Assembly (NCBI RefSeq): GCF_004339565.1
Contig: NZ_SMFZ01000002.1
Coordinates: 1,798,001 to 1,862,000 of the forward strand
DNA length: 64,000 nt
Direction of reading: 5' to 3'
Source: Pseudonocardia endophytica
GTDB taxonomy: Bacteria > Actinomycetota > Actinomycetes > Mycobacteriales > Pseudonocardiaceae
The translations under genes and the position numbers were made by a program. Each line of letters opens with the position of its first letter. The first letter of the stretch is position 1. Below the pieces are notes generated by a model. The model was not told where the DNA came from. It searched no databases and was given only the letters and a program-made list of their open reading frames with translations. Shown here piece after piece: positions 56,275 through 64,000 of this stretch.

Positions 56275-57558
56275 ATGTCCTCCGGTCCGGTCGCTGACGC
56301 GTACCGTCTGCTCGTCGAGGCGGTCGACGCGCTGGAGGCTGCTGCCGGTGCGGGCGCGGTGGATGCTGATCTGCTTGCGGTGCTGCCGCTGTGCCGTGGC
56401 GTGCAGCGGCGCCTGGACCGGATCAGTGTGGCGGCGGCGTCCAGGTTGGACCGGCGGGGCACCTTCGCCGAGCGCGGGTACCGCAACCCGACTGCGGCGG
56501 TGATGGATCTGCTGGGTTGTGACCGTGGCGATGCCCGCCGGATCACCTGCGCCGCAGAGCATGTCCACCCACGAACGGGCCTGGACGGGGCCGAGCTCCC
56601 GGAAGCGCTGCCGGCGACCGCCGAGCGGTTCGCTGCGGGCGCGATCGGGCTCGAGCACGTGCACGTGATCGCGGCGGTGCTGAACTCGGGAGCCGCGCGT
56701 CGGATCGATCCGGCGAGGCTGGCCGGGGCGGAGCGCACGATCGCCGAGCACGCGTGCCTGTACACCCCGAACGAGCTGCGCACCTGGGCCACCCGCCTGG
56801 TCGAGGCGCTCGACCAGGACGGCCCGGAACCCGACGACCACCCGACACCTCAGGTCAACGAGCTCACGATCACCGCCAACCGGTCCGGTTCGGGTGGTCG
56901 GCTCTCCGGCCGGTTCGACGACGCCGCACTGTTCGAGGCGATCACCACCGCCGTCGACGCCCTCGCCGCACCACGGGACGGCCTCGACCAGCGCTCACCC
57001 GCGGAACGCCAGGCCGAAGCACTGGCGGACGTGTGCTCCCACGCACTGCAGCACGCCCCGTTACCGGAGACCGGTGGGCGGCGCCCGGTGATCAGCGTCC
57101 TGATCACCCTCAAGGATCTGCAGGACCGGGCCCGCGCCGCCGTCCTCGACGTCGCCGGCGCCGTCACCCCGGAATCCCTGCGGATGCTGGCCTGCGACGC
57201 GGGGATCGTGCCGGTCGTGATGAACGGTGCCGGTCAGCCTCTGGATGTCGGGCGGATCCGGCGCACGATCCCGGACGGGTTGCGGCGGGCGGTGACCGCA
57301 CGGGACCGGGGCTGCGCGCATCCGGGCTGTGACCGGCCGCCGAGCTGGTGCGAGATCCACCACGTCATCCCGTGGGAACACGGTGGCGAGACCACGCTCG
57401 GGAATCTGGTGATGCTGTGCAAGATGCATCACCGACAGATCCACCACGCCGACTGGCTGGTCCGCATCCGCGACGGACTACCGGAGTTCGTCCCTCCACG
57501 ATGGATCGACCCGCAACAACGACCACGCCGACAACCCGCGCTCGTCGATGTCGCCTGA
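56275..57558 (+). CDS. 13E12 repeat family protein (DUF222 + HNH endonuclease)
   Basis: 427 residues. The N-terminal DUF222 region covers about 1-310. The C-terminal HNH domain has CAHPGCDRPPSWCEIHHVIPWEHGGET and LGNLVMLCKMHHRQIHH, with two CxxxC-type Zn pairs around the catalytic His-Asn-His. These genes are repeated in mycobacteria and some are LexA-regulated there. The gene has a textbook SOS promoter, so induction by DNA damage is likely. Function is thought to be endonuclease activity, but the target is unknown. A convergent OGG-fold gene follows by seven bases. Confidence 0.87.
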   Translation: MSSGPVADAYRLLVEAVDALEAAAGAGAVDADLLAVLPLCRGVQRRLDRISVAAASRLDRRGTFAERGYRNPTAAVMDLLGCDRGDARRITCAAEHVHPRTGLDGAELPEALPATAERFAAGAIGLEHVHVIAAVLNSGAARRIDPARLAGAERTIAEHACLYTPNELRTWATRLVEALDQDGPEPDDHPTPQVNELTITANRSGSGGRLSGRFDDAALFEAITTAVDALAAPRDGLDQRSPAERQAEALADVCSHALQHAPLPETGGRRPVISVLITLKDLQDRARAAVLDVAGAVTPESLRMLACDAGIVPVVMNGAGQPLDVGRIRRTIPDGLRRAVTARDRGCAHPGCDRPPSWCEIHHVIPWEHGGETTLGNLVMLCKMHHRQIHHADWLVRIRDGLPEFVPPRWIDPQQRPRRQPALVDVA

Positions 57559-57565
57559 CGGTCGG

Positions 57566-58399
57566 TCACCCGGCGTCGTCGGCCGGACCCTCCTCGTCGA
57601 GGAGCCGGCGGAGCTCGTCGATGTGCGGCTCCCACTCCTCGGTCGAGTCGGACTCGAGCTCGCCGACGAGCAGGCGCAGGCGCGCGAGCAGGGAGGTGAT
57701 CTCAGCCCTCGGCGACTGCAGCGTCTCCGGCGGCTCCCACTCCGAGTCGAAGATCAGCTGTTCGACGTCGTCCGCCCGCACGGGGATCTGGTCCGCGGCA
57801 CCGCTGAGCTCGTCGGCCCAACCGTGCATCAGCTCGACGTACCGTCGGTAGTCCGCCAGGTTCCATCCCGACGTCGTCGGCTGGAACGAGGTGTTCATGG
57901 CGAGCCACTGCGCCACGACGCCGTCCAGGACGGGGGCGATCGCCGTGTCGACCCCCGCGGCCAGGCTGCAGAAGTAGAGGTACTTCGTCCCGAAGGCCAC
58001 GCCGAGGTACGTGAGCCCCGGGTCGGACGCCGCGGTGAACGCCGCGCCCCAGTCGCCGGTCCTCGCCAGGCGGGCCACCTCGAGCAGTCGCGCGTCCGCC
58101 CCCGGGTTCTCCTCGAGGATCTTCCTCGTCCGGTAGGCGCCATAGCCGACGGTTCCGTATCCCCAGATCATCGACGCGATGAACGCGCGGACCGCGTCGT
58201 CGTCGGTCTCGATCGACCCGGCGTAGTGCGCGACATCGGGCCGGCTGATGTACGGCTCCCTGTGCACGAGAACGTTCGCGGAGAACTGCTTCTCCCAGGT
58301 GGCCCGTCGCCACCTGACGGGTTCCTGCGTCGGACGACCGTTCTCGACCCATCTGCCGAAGGTGACCCGCAAGGCGGGCGGTACCGGGATGTCGGTCAT
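57566..58399 (-). CDS. OGG-fold (8-oxoguanine DNA glycosylase-like) protein
   Basis: 277 residues from ATG 58399. The segment YGAYRTRKILEEN and TYLGVAFGTKYLYFCSLAAGVDTAIAPVLDGVVAQWL (about 130-165) resembles the helix-hairpin-helix core of OGG-like proteins: the Lys139 of TKYLYF and Asp159 of VLDG would be the glycosylase residues. I make this call from pattern recognition, with moderate confidence. It sits next to an SOS-induced HNH protein, which fits a DNA-repair role. Overlap and tail-to-tail spacing are typical. The C-terminus is acidic and helical. Confidence 0.6.
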   Translation of the reverse strand: MTDIPVPPALRVTFGRWVENGRPTQEPVRWRRATWEKQFSANVLVHREPYISRPDVAHYAGSIETDDDAVRAFIASMIWGYGTVGYGAYRTRKILEENPGADARLLEVARLARTGDWGAAFTAASDPGLTYLGVAFGTKYLYFCSLAAGVDTAIAPVLDGVVAQWLAMNTSFQPTTSGWNLADYRRYVELMHGWADELSGAADQIPVRADDVEQLIFDSEWEPPETLQSPRAEITSLLARLRLLVGELESDSTEEWEPHIDELRRLLDEEGPADDAG

Positions 58400-58525
58400 G
58401 CCCGACCCTAAGTAGCAGGCGTGGTCACCACGATGGGATTCACTGGACCGTGTGATCCGCTCCACGCAGGATCGGACACGACCAGGAGCACGAGAACGCC
58501 ATCGACACCAGTAACGAGGAGTGGC

Positions 58526-59821
58526 ATGGGTGCCGTGATCACCGGCGTCGAGACCGTCGACCTGCGTTTTCCGACGTCACGCGAGCTCGACGGGTCGGAC
58601 GCGATGAACGAGGCGCCGGACTACTCGGCGGCCTACGTCGTCCTGCGCACCGAGGGCGACACCCCGGACGGGCACGGGTTCACGTTCACGATCGGGCGCG
58701 GCAACGAGCTGGCGGTGCAGGCGGCCGAGCTCGTCGGAGCCCGCGCCGTCGGGATGGACGTGGACGAGGTCGTCGGCGATCTCGGCGCGTTCGCCCGCCA
58801 CCTCGACGGCGACTCGCAGCTGCGCTGGCTCGGTCCGCACAAGGGGGCGATCCACCTCGGCACGGCGGCCGTCGTCAACGCGGCGTGGGACCTGGCCGGC
58901 AAGCGGGCCGGGAAGCCGGTGTGGAAGCTGTTGTCGGACATGGCGCCGGCGCAGATCGTCGATCTCGTGGACTGGCGCTACCTGCGCGACGCGCTCACCC
59001 CGGATGCCGCCCGCGCGATGCTGGAACGTGCCGAACCTGGGCGGGCCGAACGTGAGCAGACGCTGCGGGACAACGGGTATCCGGCCTACACGACGAGCGC
59101 CGGCTGGCTCGGCTACGACGACGTGAAGCTCGCCCGTCTCTGCCGGGAGGCCGTCGACGCGGGCTGGGACTCGATCAAGATCAAGGTCGGTGCGGACGTC
59201 GACGACGACGTGCGCCGCTGCCGGATCGTGCGCGACACGATCGGCCCCGGCCGGCGGTTGATGATCGACGCGAACCAGACGCTCGGCGTCGACGAGGCCG
59301 TTGCGTGGTGGGAACGGCTCCGGGAGTTCGACGTCTGGTGGTTCGAGGAGCCGACCAGTCCCGACGACGTGCTGGGGCACGCGGCCATCGCCCGACGGAT
59401 CGCGCCCACGCACGTCGCGACCGGGGAGCACGGCCACAACGCGGTGATGTTCAAGCAGTTCCTGACTTCCGGCGGGATGGGGATCTGCCAGCTCGACGCC
59501 TGCCGGCTCGGCGGCGTGAACGAGGCCGTCGCCGTGCTGCTCCTCGCTGCCGCGCGGGGCGTCCCGGTCTGCCCGCACGCCGGTGGGGTGGGGCTGTGCG
59601 AGCTGGTGCAGCACCTGTCGATGTTCGACTACGTCGCGGTCTCCGGGAGCGCCGAGGACCGGATGGTCGAGTACGTCGACCACCTGCACGAGCACTTCGT
59701 CGACCCGGTCCGGATGAACGGGTCGTTCTATCTGCCGCCCACCGCACCCGGGTACTCGTCGGAGATCCGGCCGGAGACGCTGCGCGACTTCGCCTGGCCG
59801 CACGGCAGCTCGTGGGCGTGA
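58526..59821 (+). CDS. L-fuconate dehydratase-like enolase superfamily enzyme
   Basis: 431 residues. The N-terminal part ITGVETVDLRFPTSRELDGSDAM and WRYLRDALTP are typical of L-fuconate dehydratase. The barrel has SIKIKVG (KxK), MIDANQ, WFEEPTSPDD, THVATGEHGHN and VCPHAGGVGLCE, the ligands and catalytic residues for acid-sugar dehydration. The family includes other acid-sugar dehydratases, so the exact substrate is open. ATG at 58526 follows GAGGAG. No sugar kinase or transporter gene lies nearby. It converges on the DUF6398 gene with 13 bp between stops. Confidence 0.82.
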   Translation: MGAVITGVETVDLRFPTSRELDGSDAMNEAPDYSAAYVVLRTEGDTPDGHGFTFTIGRGNELAVQAAELVGARAVGMDVDEVVGDLGAFARHLDGDSQLRWLGPHKGAIHLGTAAVVNAAWDLAGKRAGKPVWKLLSDMAPAQIVDLVDWRYLRDALTPDAARAMLERAEPGRAEREQTLRDNGYPAYTTSAGWLGYDDVKLARLCREAVDAGWDSIKIKVGADVDDDVRRCRIVRDTIGPGRRLMIDANQTLGVDEAVAWWERLREFDVWWFEEPTSPDDVLGHAAIARRIAPTHVATGEHGHNAVMFKQFLTSGGMGICQLDACRLGGVNEAVAVLLLAAARGVPVCPHAGGVGLCELVQHLSMFDYVAVSGSAEDRMVEYVDHLHEHFVDPVRMNGSFYLPPTAPGYSSEIRPETLRDFAWPHGSSWA

Positions 59822-59834
59822 CGGGCGGAGCCGG

Positions 59835-61541
59835 TCACTCCGTTCCGCGATACCGGTCGCGGAGCTCGACGATCTCCCGGCGGCGACGGGAGACGAGCAG
59901 GTCGGGCGCACCCAGGTTCATCTCGCCGAACTGGTCGTGCGGGTCCACCCCGACGGCCGCCAGCATGGCTCCGGCCCGCTGCGAGACACTCTGAGGGGCA
60001 CCGAAGTGGGCGGTCATGTCCTTGACCTGCAGATCCGGTGAGTGGAACAGGTCGTTCGCCTTCCCGATCACCCAGACGAGGGCTGCGGCCGTCGTCCCGG
60101 CACGTGCGCGCCGTCGGAAGATCCGCGGATCGCCGACGGCGACCCTGCCGAGGAACCGGCGACAGGCCGTCCGGTATTCCACGTCGAGCCGCTCGTCACA
60201 GAACCGGTCCACCAGGCCGGCCACCTCGTCGACCGCGCCCTGGACGTCCGTCGGGATCGAAGAACGGTCGAGCGGTTCGTCCGGCAGCGGCTCGGTGCCG
60301 AGCCCGTCCAGCGCGCCCTCACCGACCGCCCGGACCGCCCGGGTGCGCACGATCTCGGCGACTGAGACCGGGCCGTCGTCGAACGGCAGCCCGACGACGG
60401 CTCGGAACTCCGGCTCGAACTGGTCGACGGCCGCGACGGTCTCCTCGGTGAGCTCGGAACGGATACCGCGTTCCCGGTGGCAGAAGCGGACGAACCGGCG
60501 CACGAGATCGGGTGCACCCGCCAGGAACCCGGGATCGGCCACGATCGTGCGCGGGATCCAGTCCAGCAGCAGGACCTCGACGACCACCGGACTCCAACGC
60601 AGCGGATCACCCGGCCCGGACTCCGTCCCGAACGACAGCAGCATCTCCAGCAGATCCTGCGTGCCGGCGTCGTCGTGGCCGGCGCCGAACGGTGACGCGA
60701 AGAAGCGGTCGGCGAGCGAGGCCAGCGCGGTCTCGTCCCACTCGGGCCGCTCCCGGCCCGGACCACCGGCGGGCAGCCCGCGCACCGCCCAGTCGACCAG
60801 CGGGCGGCACGCCGGCCACGACTCGGTCTCCAGCGGCGGATAGGTCATCGCTCCCAGCTCGACGGCCTCCTCGATCCGCGACCGTGCGAGAGCCGGGTCG
60901 ACGTCGGCCCACGTCGTGTCGGGCTCGTGTTCGGCGAGCTCCCGCATGTGGCCGACCACGGCGTCGAGCGGCTCCGGCAGGACGAACGCGTCCTTGACCA
61001 GCGTGCCCATGTTGTGGTCGATGTAGACGACGACCGTGAGGTGCGCGTCCGGGACGAGCGCGACCTCGATCATGAGGTTGTCGCCGTCGCCGAGCACGTG
61101 TCGCATCTCGACGACACGGCCGGTCGAGGCCCGGTGCAGCTCGGTCAGCCACACGGGGAGCGGGTGCCCGCGGCCCTCGATCTCGGTGCGGACCCGTCGT
61201 CGCAGGAGGTCGTCACCGGTCAGCTCGGCGACCGCCACCAGAAGGGCGGACGTCTCGACCTCCTGCACGTCGAGGAAGCTCTCGACGAGATCCGCTCGCG
61301 TCGGGAGCTCGGGAGACCCGGGCTCGTCGAGTGGGTGCCGCGGGCGGTCGAGCGCGCTCAACAAGGAGCTCACCATTGCCAGCAGGGACAGCGGCTCACC
61401 GTCGTCGAGCGCGACCGCGACCTCGGTCAGCAGCGTGGGCTGCTCGGGACCGGGCGCCCGGCCGGAACCGTGTGACGGGCGCCGGGAGCCGTGTGACCTC
61501 GTCGAGCCACGCCGCGGGGAGCGGGGAGGTCGCTTGCTCAC
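59835..61541 (-). CDS. DUF6398-containing protein
   Basis: 568 residues. The C-terminal 100 residues match the DUF6398 pattern: ALVWVIGKANDLFHS and VKDMTAHFGAPQSVSQRAGAML. This looks like a helix-turn-helix or SEC-C-associated unit. The N-terminal 30 residues are basic (SKRPPRSPRRGSTRSHGS). The middle, about 35-460, is a helical and strand mix that I do not recognise. GTG at 61541 has no ribosome site; TACCCT lies six bases upstream and may be a leaderless -10. It diverges from the helicase gene by 99 bp. Confidence 0.65.
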   Translation of the reverse strand: MSKRPPRSPRRGSTRSHGSRRPSHGSGRAPGPEQPTLLTEVAVALDDGEPLSLLAMVSSLLSALDRPRHPLDEPGSPELPTRADLVESFLDVQEVETSALLVAVAELTGDDLLRRRVRTEIEGRGHPLPVWLTELHRASTGRVVEMRHVLGDGDNLMIEVALVPDAHLTVVVYIDHNMGTLVKDAFVLPEPLDAVVGHMRELAEHEPDTTWADVDPALARSRIEEAVELGAMTYPPLETESWPACRPLVDWAVRGLPAGGPGRERPEWDETALASLADRFFASPFGAGHDDAGTQDLLEMLLSFGTESGPGDPLRWSPVVVEVLLLDWIPRTIVADPGFLAGAPDLVRRFVRFCHRERGIRSELTEETVAAVDQFEPEFRAVVGLPFDDGPVSVAEIVRTRAVRAVGEGALDGLGTEPLPDEPLDRSSIPTDVQGAVDEVAGLVDRFCDERLDVEYRTACRRFLGRVAVGDPRIFRRRARAGTTAAALVWVIGKANDLFHSPDLQVKDMTAHFGAPQSVSQRAGAMLAAVGVDPHDQFGEMNLGAPDLLVSRRRREIVELRDRYRGTE

Positions 61542-61640
61542 GCAGGCAGGGTAGAGGTCACGTCCAGCAGGGCCTGAGGCCGTTCGTGCGGTGCCGCCCG
61601 CCGCCCAGAAGTGTCGGTGCTGATCGTTACGCTCCGCGCC

Positions 61641-64000
61641 GTGACCGAACCGCTCCGTGCGGGCGTCCACGAACGCCTGCACACGGCACGCCTCGACGAC
61701 GAGCTCGCCCGCGTCGCCGGCGATCTCCGGCCGCGCTGGGACGGCGTCGCCGACGCGACCCAGCCCGAGGTGCTGTCGCGCCACATCGCCTCCGTCGTCC
61801 GGCGAGCGCTCGCCGCGCACGCCGACCCTGCGGACCGCGTCGCGCTGGTGAACCGGCTGGTGGAGGTCGTGGAGAACGCCGCGGACGAGCGGCTACACGC
61901 CGAACTGCAGCAGCTCGTCGCACTGACCAGGGAGATCGCTCCGGGCGTCCACCGTCTGGAGCGCCCGCTGACGCCGCTCTCGGACGCGGCGCTGCTCACG
62001 AACGCCGCAGGCGAGCCGACGCTGCACGTCTCCCTGCGATCGGAGCTCACCTCGGCCGACCGCGTGGATCTGTTGTGCGCGTTCATCCGCTGGCACGGCA
62101 TCCGGCTGCTGGAGACCGAGCTGGCGATGCTGCACGACCGCGGCGTCGACTTCCGTGTCATCACGACGACCTACATGGGGGCCACGGAGCAGCGCGCGGT
62201 CGACGATCTCGTCCGCCGCTACGGCGCGCGGATGAAGATCAGTTACGCGACCGCGACGACCCGCCTGCACGCCAAGGCATGGTTGTTCCGCCGCGAATCA
62301 GGGTTCGACACCGCGTTCGTCGGCAGCTCGAACCTGTCGAAGTCGGCCCTTGTCGACGGCCTGGAATGGAACGTGCGGCTGTCCTCTGTCGCGACGCCGG
62401 ACCTGATCCGCAAGTTCATCACCACGTTCGACACCTACTGGGCCGCACCGGACTTCGTGTCCTACGACCCGGAGATCCCGGCCGACTCGGAACGTCTGGC
62501 CGAGGCACTGGGCAGCCAGCAGACCGGCGCGCCACCGACACTCACCGGCCTGGAGGTGCGCCCCTACCCGCACCAGGCGCAGATCCTGGAGGCACTGGCG
62601 GCGGAACGCGAGGTGCACGACCGGCACCGCAACCTCGTCGTCGCGGCCACCGGTACGGGCAAGACGGTCGTCGCCGCGCTCGACTACCGGCGGCTGGCCG
62701 AGACGCTGCCGCGGGCCCGGCTGCTGTTCGTCGCGCACCGCAAGGAGATCCTCGACCAGTCCCGGAGGACCTACCGCGGCGTCCTCGCCGACGGCGCGTT
62801 CGGCGAGACCTACGTCGGAGGTGACCGCCCGCACCGCTGGAGCCATGTGTTCGCGAGCGTCCAGTCGCTGGCTGCCTACGGGGTGGAGAACATCCCGCCG
62901 GACCACTTCGACGTCGTGGTCGTCGACGAGTTCCACCACGCCGAGGCGGCGACGTACCGGCGCCTGCTCGACCATCTGCAGCCGGTCGAACTGCTGGGCC
63001 TGACGGCGACGCCGGAACGGACCGACGGTGTCGACGTCCGGGACCGGTTCGGTGGGCGCAGCGCGTACGAGCTGCGCCTGTGGGATGCGCTGTCGGCCGA
63101 CCTGCTCGTGCCGTTCCACTACTTCGGGATCTCCGACGACGTCGATCTCTCCGGCGTCGAGTGGAAGCGCGGCAGCTACGACACGACGGTGCTGGACGGC
63201 CTCTACACCGGCAACGACGCGCGGGCCGCGAAGATCATTCGGGAGACGCGCGACAAGGTCGCCGACGTCGGACGCATGCGGGCGCTCGGGTTCTGCGTGT
63301 CGGTCGCGCACGCCGAGTACATGGCCGCCGTCTTCACGCGCGCCGGCATCCCCAGCGAGGCGGTGTCCGGCCGGACGGCGGCCGAGGACCGCGACGGCGC
63401 GTTACGACGTCTCCGTGAGCGCGAGGTGAACTGCCTGTTCGCCGTCGACGTCTTCAACGAGGGCCTGGACGTGCCACAGGTCGATACGGTTCTCCTGCTG
63501 CGCCCCACACAGAGCGCGACGGTGTTCCTGCAGCAGCTCGGCCGGGGTCTGCGCCGCGCCGAGGGCAAGGCCGTGCTCACGGTTCTGGACTTCATCGGGC
63601 AGCACCGGCGGGAGTTCCGGTTCGACCTGCGCTACCGGGCCCTCACCGGCAGCAGCCGTCGCGGGGTGGAACGTGATGTCGAGCAGGGTTTCCCGTTCCT
63701 GCCGTCCGGCTCGGCGATGGTGCTCGACCCGGTCGCGCAACGGATCGTGCTGGACAACGTCCGGAGCCGGCTACGGCTGACCCGCCGGGATCTTGTAGCC
63801 GACGTTCGTTCACACGGAACGTCCGCGCTCGGTGCCTACCTCGACGAGTCCGGCAGTGAGCTGTCCGATGTGTACCGGAACAGGGGGTCCTGGACGTCGG
63901 TGCGACGGGAGGCGGGGATCGCCGTCCCGCCGGAGGGGCCGGACGAGACCACGCTGCTGCGGCGACTGAAGAACCTCACCCACGTCGACGACCCGGAACG
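61641..64000 (+). CDS. PLD-like nuclease domain fused to DEAD/DEAH helicase (3' truncated)
   Basis: 786 residues are visible; the frame runs off the window end without a stop. Residues 130-270 are a PLD-like nuclease region with H210-x-K212 and GSSN (228-231). Residues 305-660 are an SF2 helicase: ATGTGKT (336-342), DEFHH (429-433), GLTATPER (453-460), and QQLGRGLRRAEGK (631-643) with the motif VI Arg. The last part, AMVLDPVAQRIVLDNVRSRL onwards, may begin a DUF3427 region. Such proteins move along DNA and resemble restriction or defence helicases. The GTG start has no ribosome site; TACGCT lies seven bases before it. It diverges from the DUF6398 gene. Confidence 0.82.
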   Translation, partial: MTEPLRAGVHERLHTARLDDELARVAGDLRPRWDGVADATQPEVLSRHIASVVRRALAAHADPADRVALVNRLVEVVENAADERLHAELQQLVALTREIAPGVHRLERPLTPLSDAALLTNAAGEPTLHVSLRSELTSADRVDLLCAFIRWHGIRLLETELAMLHDRGVDFRVITTTYMGATEQRAVDDLVRRYGARMKISYATATTRLHAKAWLFRRESGFDTAFVGSSNLSKSALVDGLEWNVRLSSVATPDLIRKFITTFDTYWAAPDFVSYDPEIPADSERLAEALGSQQTGAPPTLTGLEVRPYPHQAQILEALAAEREVHDRHRNLVVAATGTGKTVVAALDYRRLAETLPRARLLFVAHRKEILDQSRRTYRGVLADGAFGETYVGGDRPHRWSHVFASVQSLAAYGVENIPPDHFDVVVVDEFHHAEAATYRRLLDHLQPVELLGLTATPERTDGVDVRDRFGGRSAYELRLWDALSADLLVPFHYFGISDDVDLSGVEWKRGSYDTTVLDGLYTGNDARAAKIIRETRDKVADVGRMRALGFCVSVAHAEYMAAVFTRAGIPSEAVSGRTAAEDRDGALRRLREREVNCLFAVDVFNEGLDVPQVDTVLLLRPTQSATVFLQQLGRGLRRAEGKAVLTVLDFIGQHRREFRFDLRYRALTGSSRRGVERDVEQGFPFLPSGSAMVLDPVAQRIVLDNVRSRLRLTRRDLVADVRSHGTSALGAYLDESGSELSDVYRNRGSWTSVRREAGIAVPPEGPDETTLLRRLKNLTHVDDPE

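Noticed and set aside
1..64000. tRNA, rRNA, insertion sequence or prophage
   Set aside because: No matching sequences, transposase, integrase or phage structural genes were recognised while reading, although a dedicated tRNA search was not possible.

Overview
This window is high-GC DNA with the dense packing, ATGA/GTGA start-stop overlaps, abundant GTG starts and probable leaderless genes of an actinomycete. A PlsB-PlsC-WS/DGAT-hydrolase lipid locus in the mycobacterial order, an Rpf protein, IdeR-type iron boxes, an actinobacterial SOS box and a 13E12-type HNH protein point to the mycobacteria/Pseudonocardiales branch. A Pseudonocardia-like soil organism is my best guess, but this is inference. 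I saw no rRNA, tRNA, transposase, phage gene or CRISPR array.

Layout. 1-4.9 kb: glycerolipid and triacylglycerol/wax ester operon. 5.2-10 kb: large NlpC/P60 cell-wall protein, then a CoA-transferase/hydratase pair. 10-14.4 kb: repeat-rich gap, SH3 lipoprotein, dinB with an SOS box on its start codon, VOC protein, DMT-like membrane protein, DUF1684 protein. 14.4-23.8 kb: reductase/TetR pair around a 26-bp palindrome, a thiolase-crotonase fusion, a TetR and a nitronate monooxygenase sharing an operator-like motif, an acyl-CoA dehydrogenase, an LLM oxidoreductase and a BadH-like SDR. 23.8-31.5 kb: four-META-domain protein and an iron-box-controlled siderophore uptake operon (SIP, IrtA-like, IrtB-like, binding protein) with a divergent TetR. 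31.9-39.1 kb: flavin monooxygenase, LLM monooxygenase, hydrolase, acyl-CoA synthetase, SDR and TetR. These make a plausible Baeyer-Villiger route from an alcohol through ketone and ester to an acyl-CoA.

39.2-44.5 kb: a 17-residue lysine-rich peptide gene faces a small HTH regulator across three identical-architecture operators. Then come Dps, a TetR/MFS pair, Rpf, a PPOX protein, a second repeat-rich gap and a SpoU methyltransferase. 44.6-52.9 kb: MFS transporter with three carboxypeptidase-regulatory-like domains, a second iron-box operon (FecE, binding protein, fused FecCD permease) and a GMC oxidoreductase. 53-64 kb: HTH/DUF1275 pair, small membrane protein, DUF4253 protein, an SOS-box 13E12 HNH protein beside an OGG-fold protein, L-fuconate dehydratase-like enzyme, DUF6398 protein and a PLD-helicase cut by the window end.

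The best candidates for undescribed biology are: (1) the lysine-rich microprotein and HTH pair with triple GTCAA-N7-TTGAC operators at 39.2-39.7 kb; (2) three gapless 64-bp inverted-repeat elements at 22.6-22.9 kb whose arms covary; (3) 19-bp-period repeats in opposed arrays around a constant 20-nt linker, seen three times at 10.0-10.4 kb and 43.6-43.9 kb.
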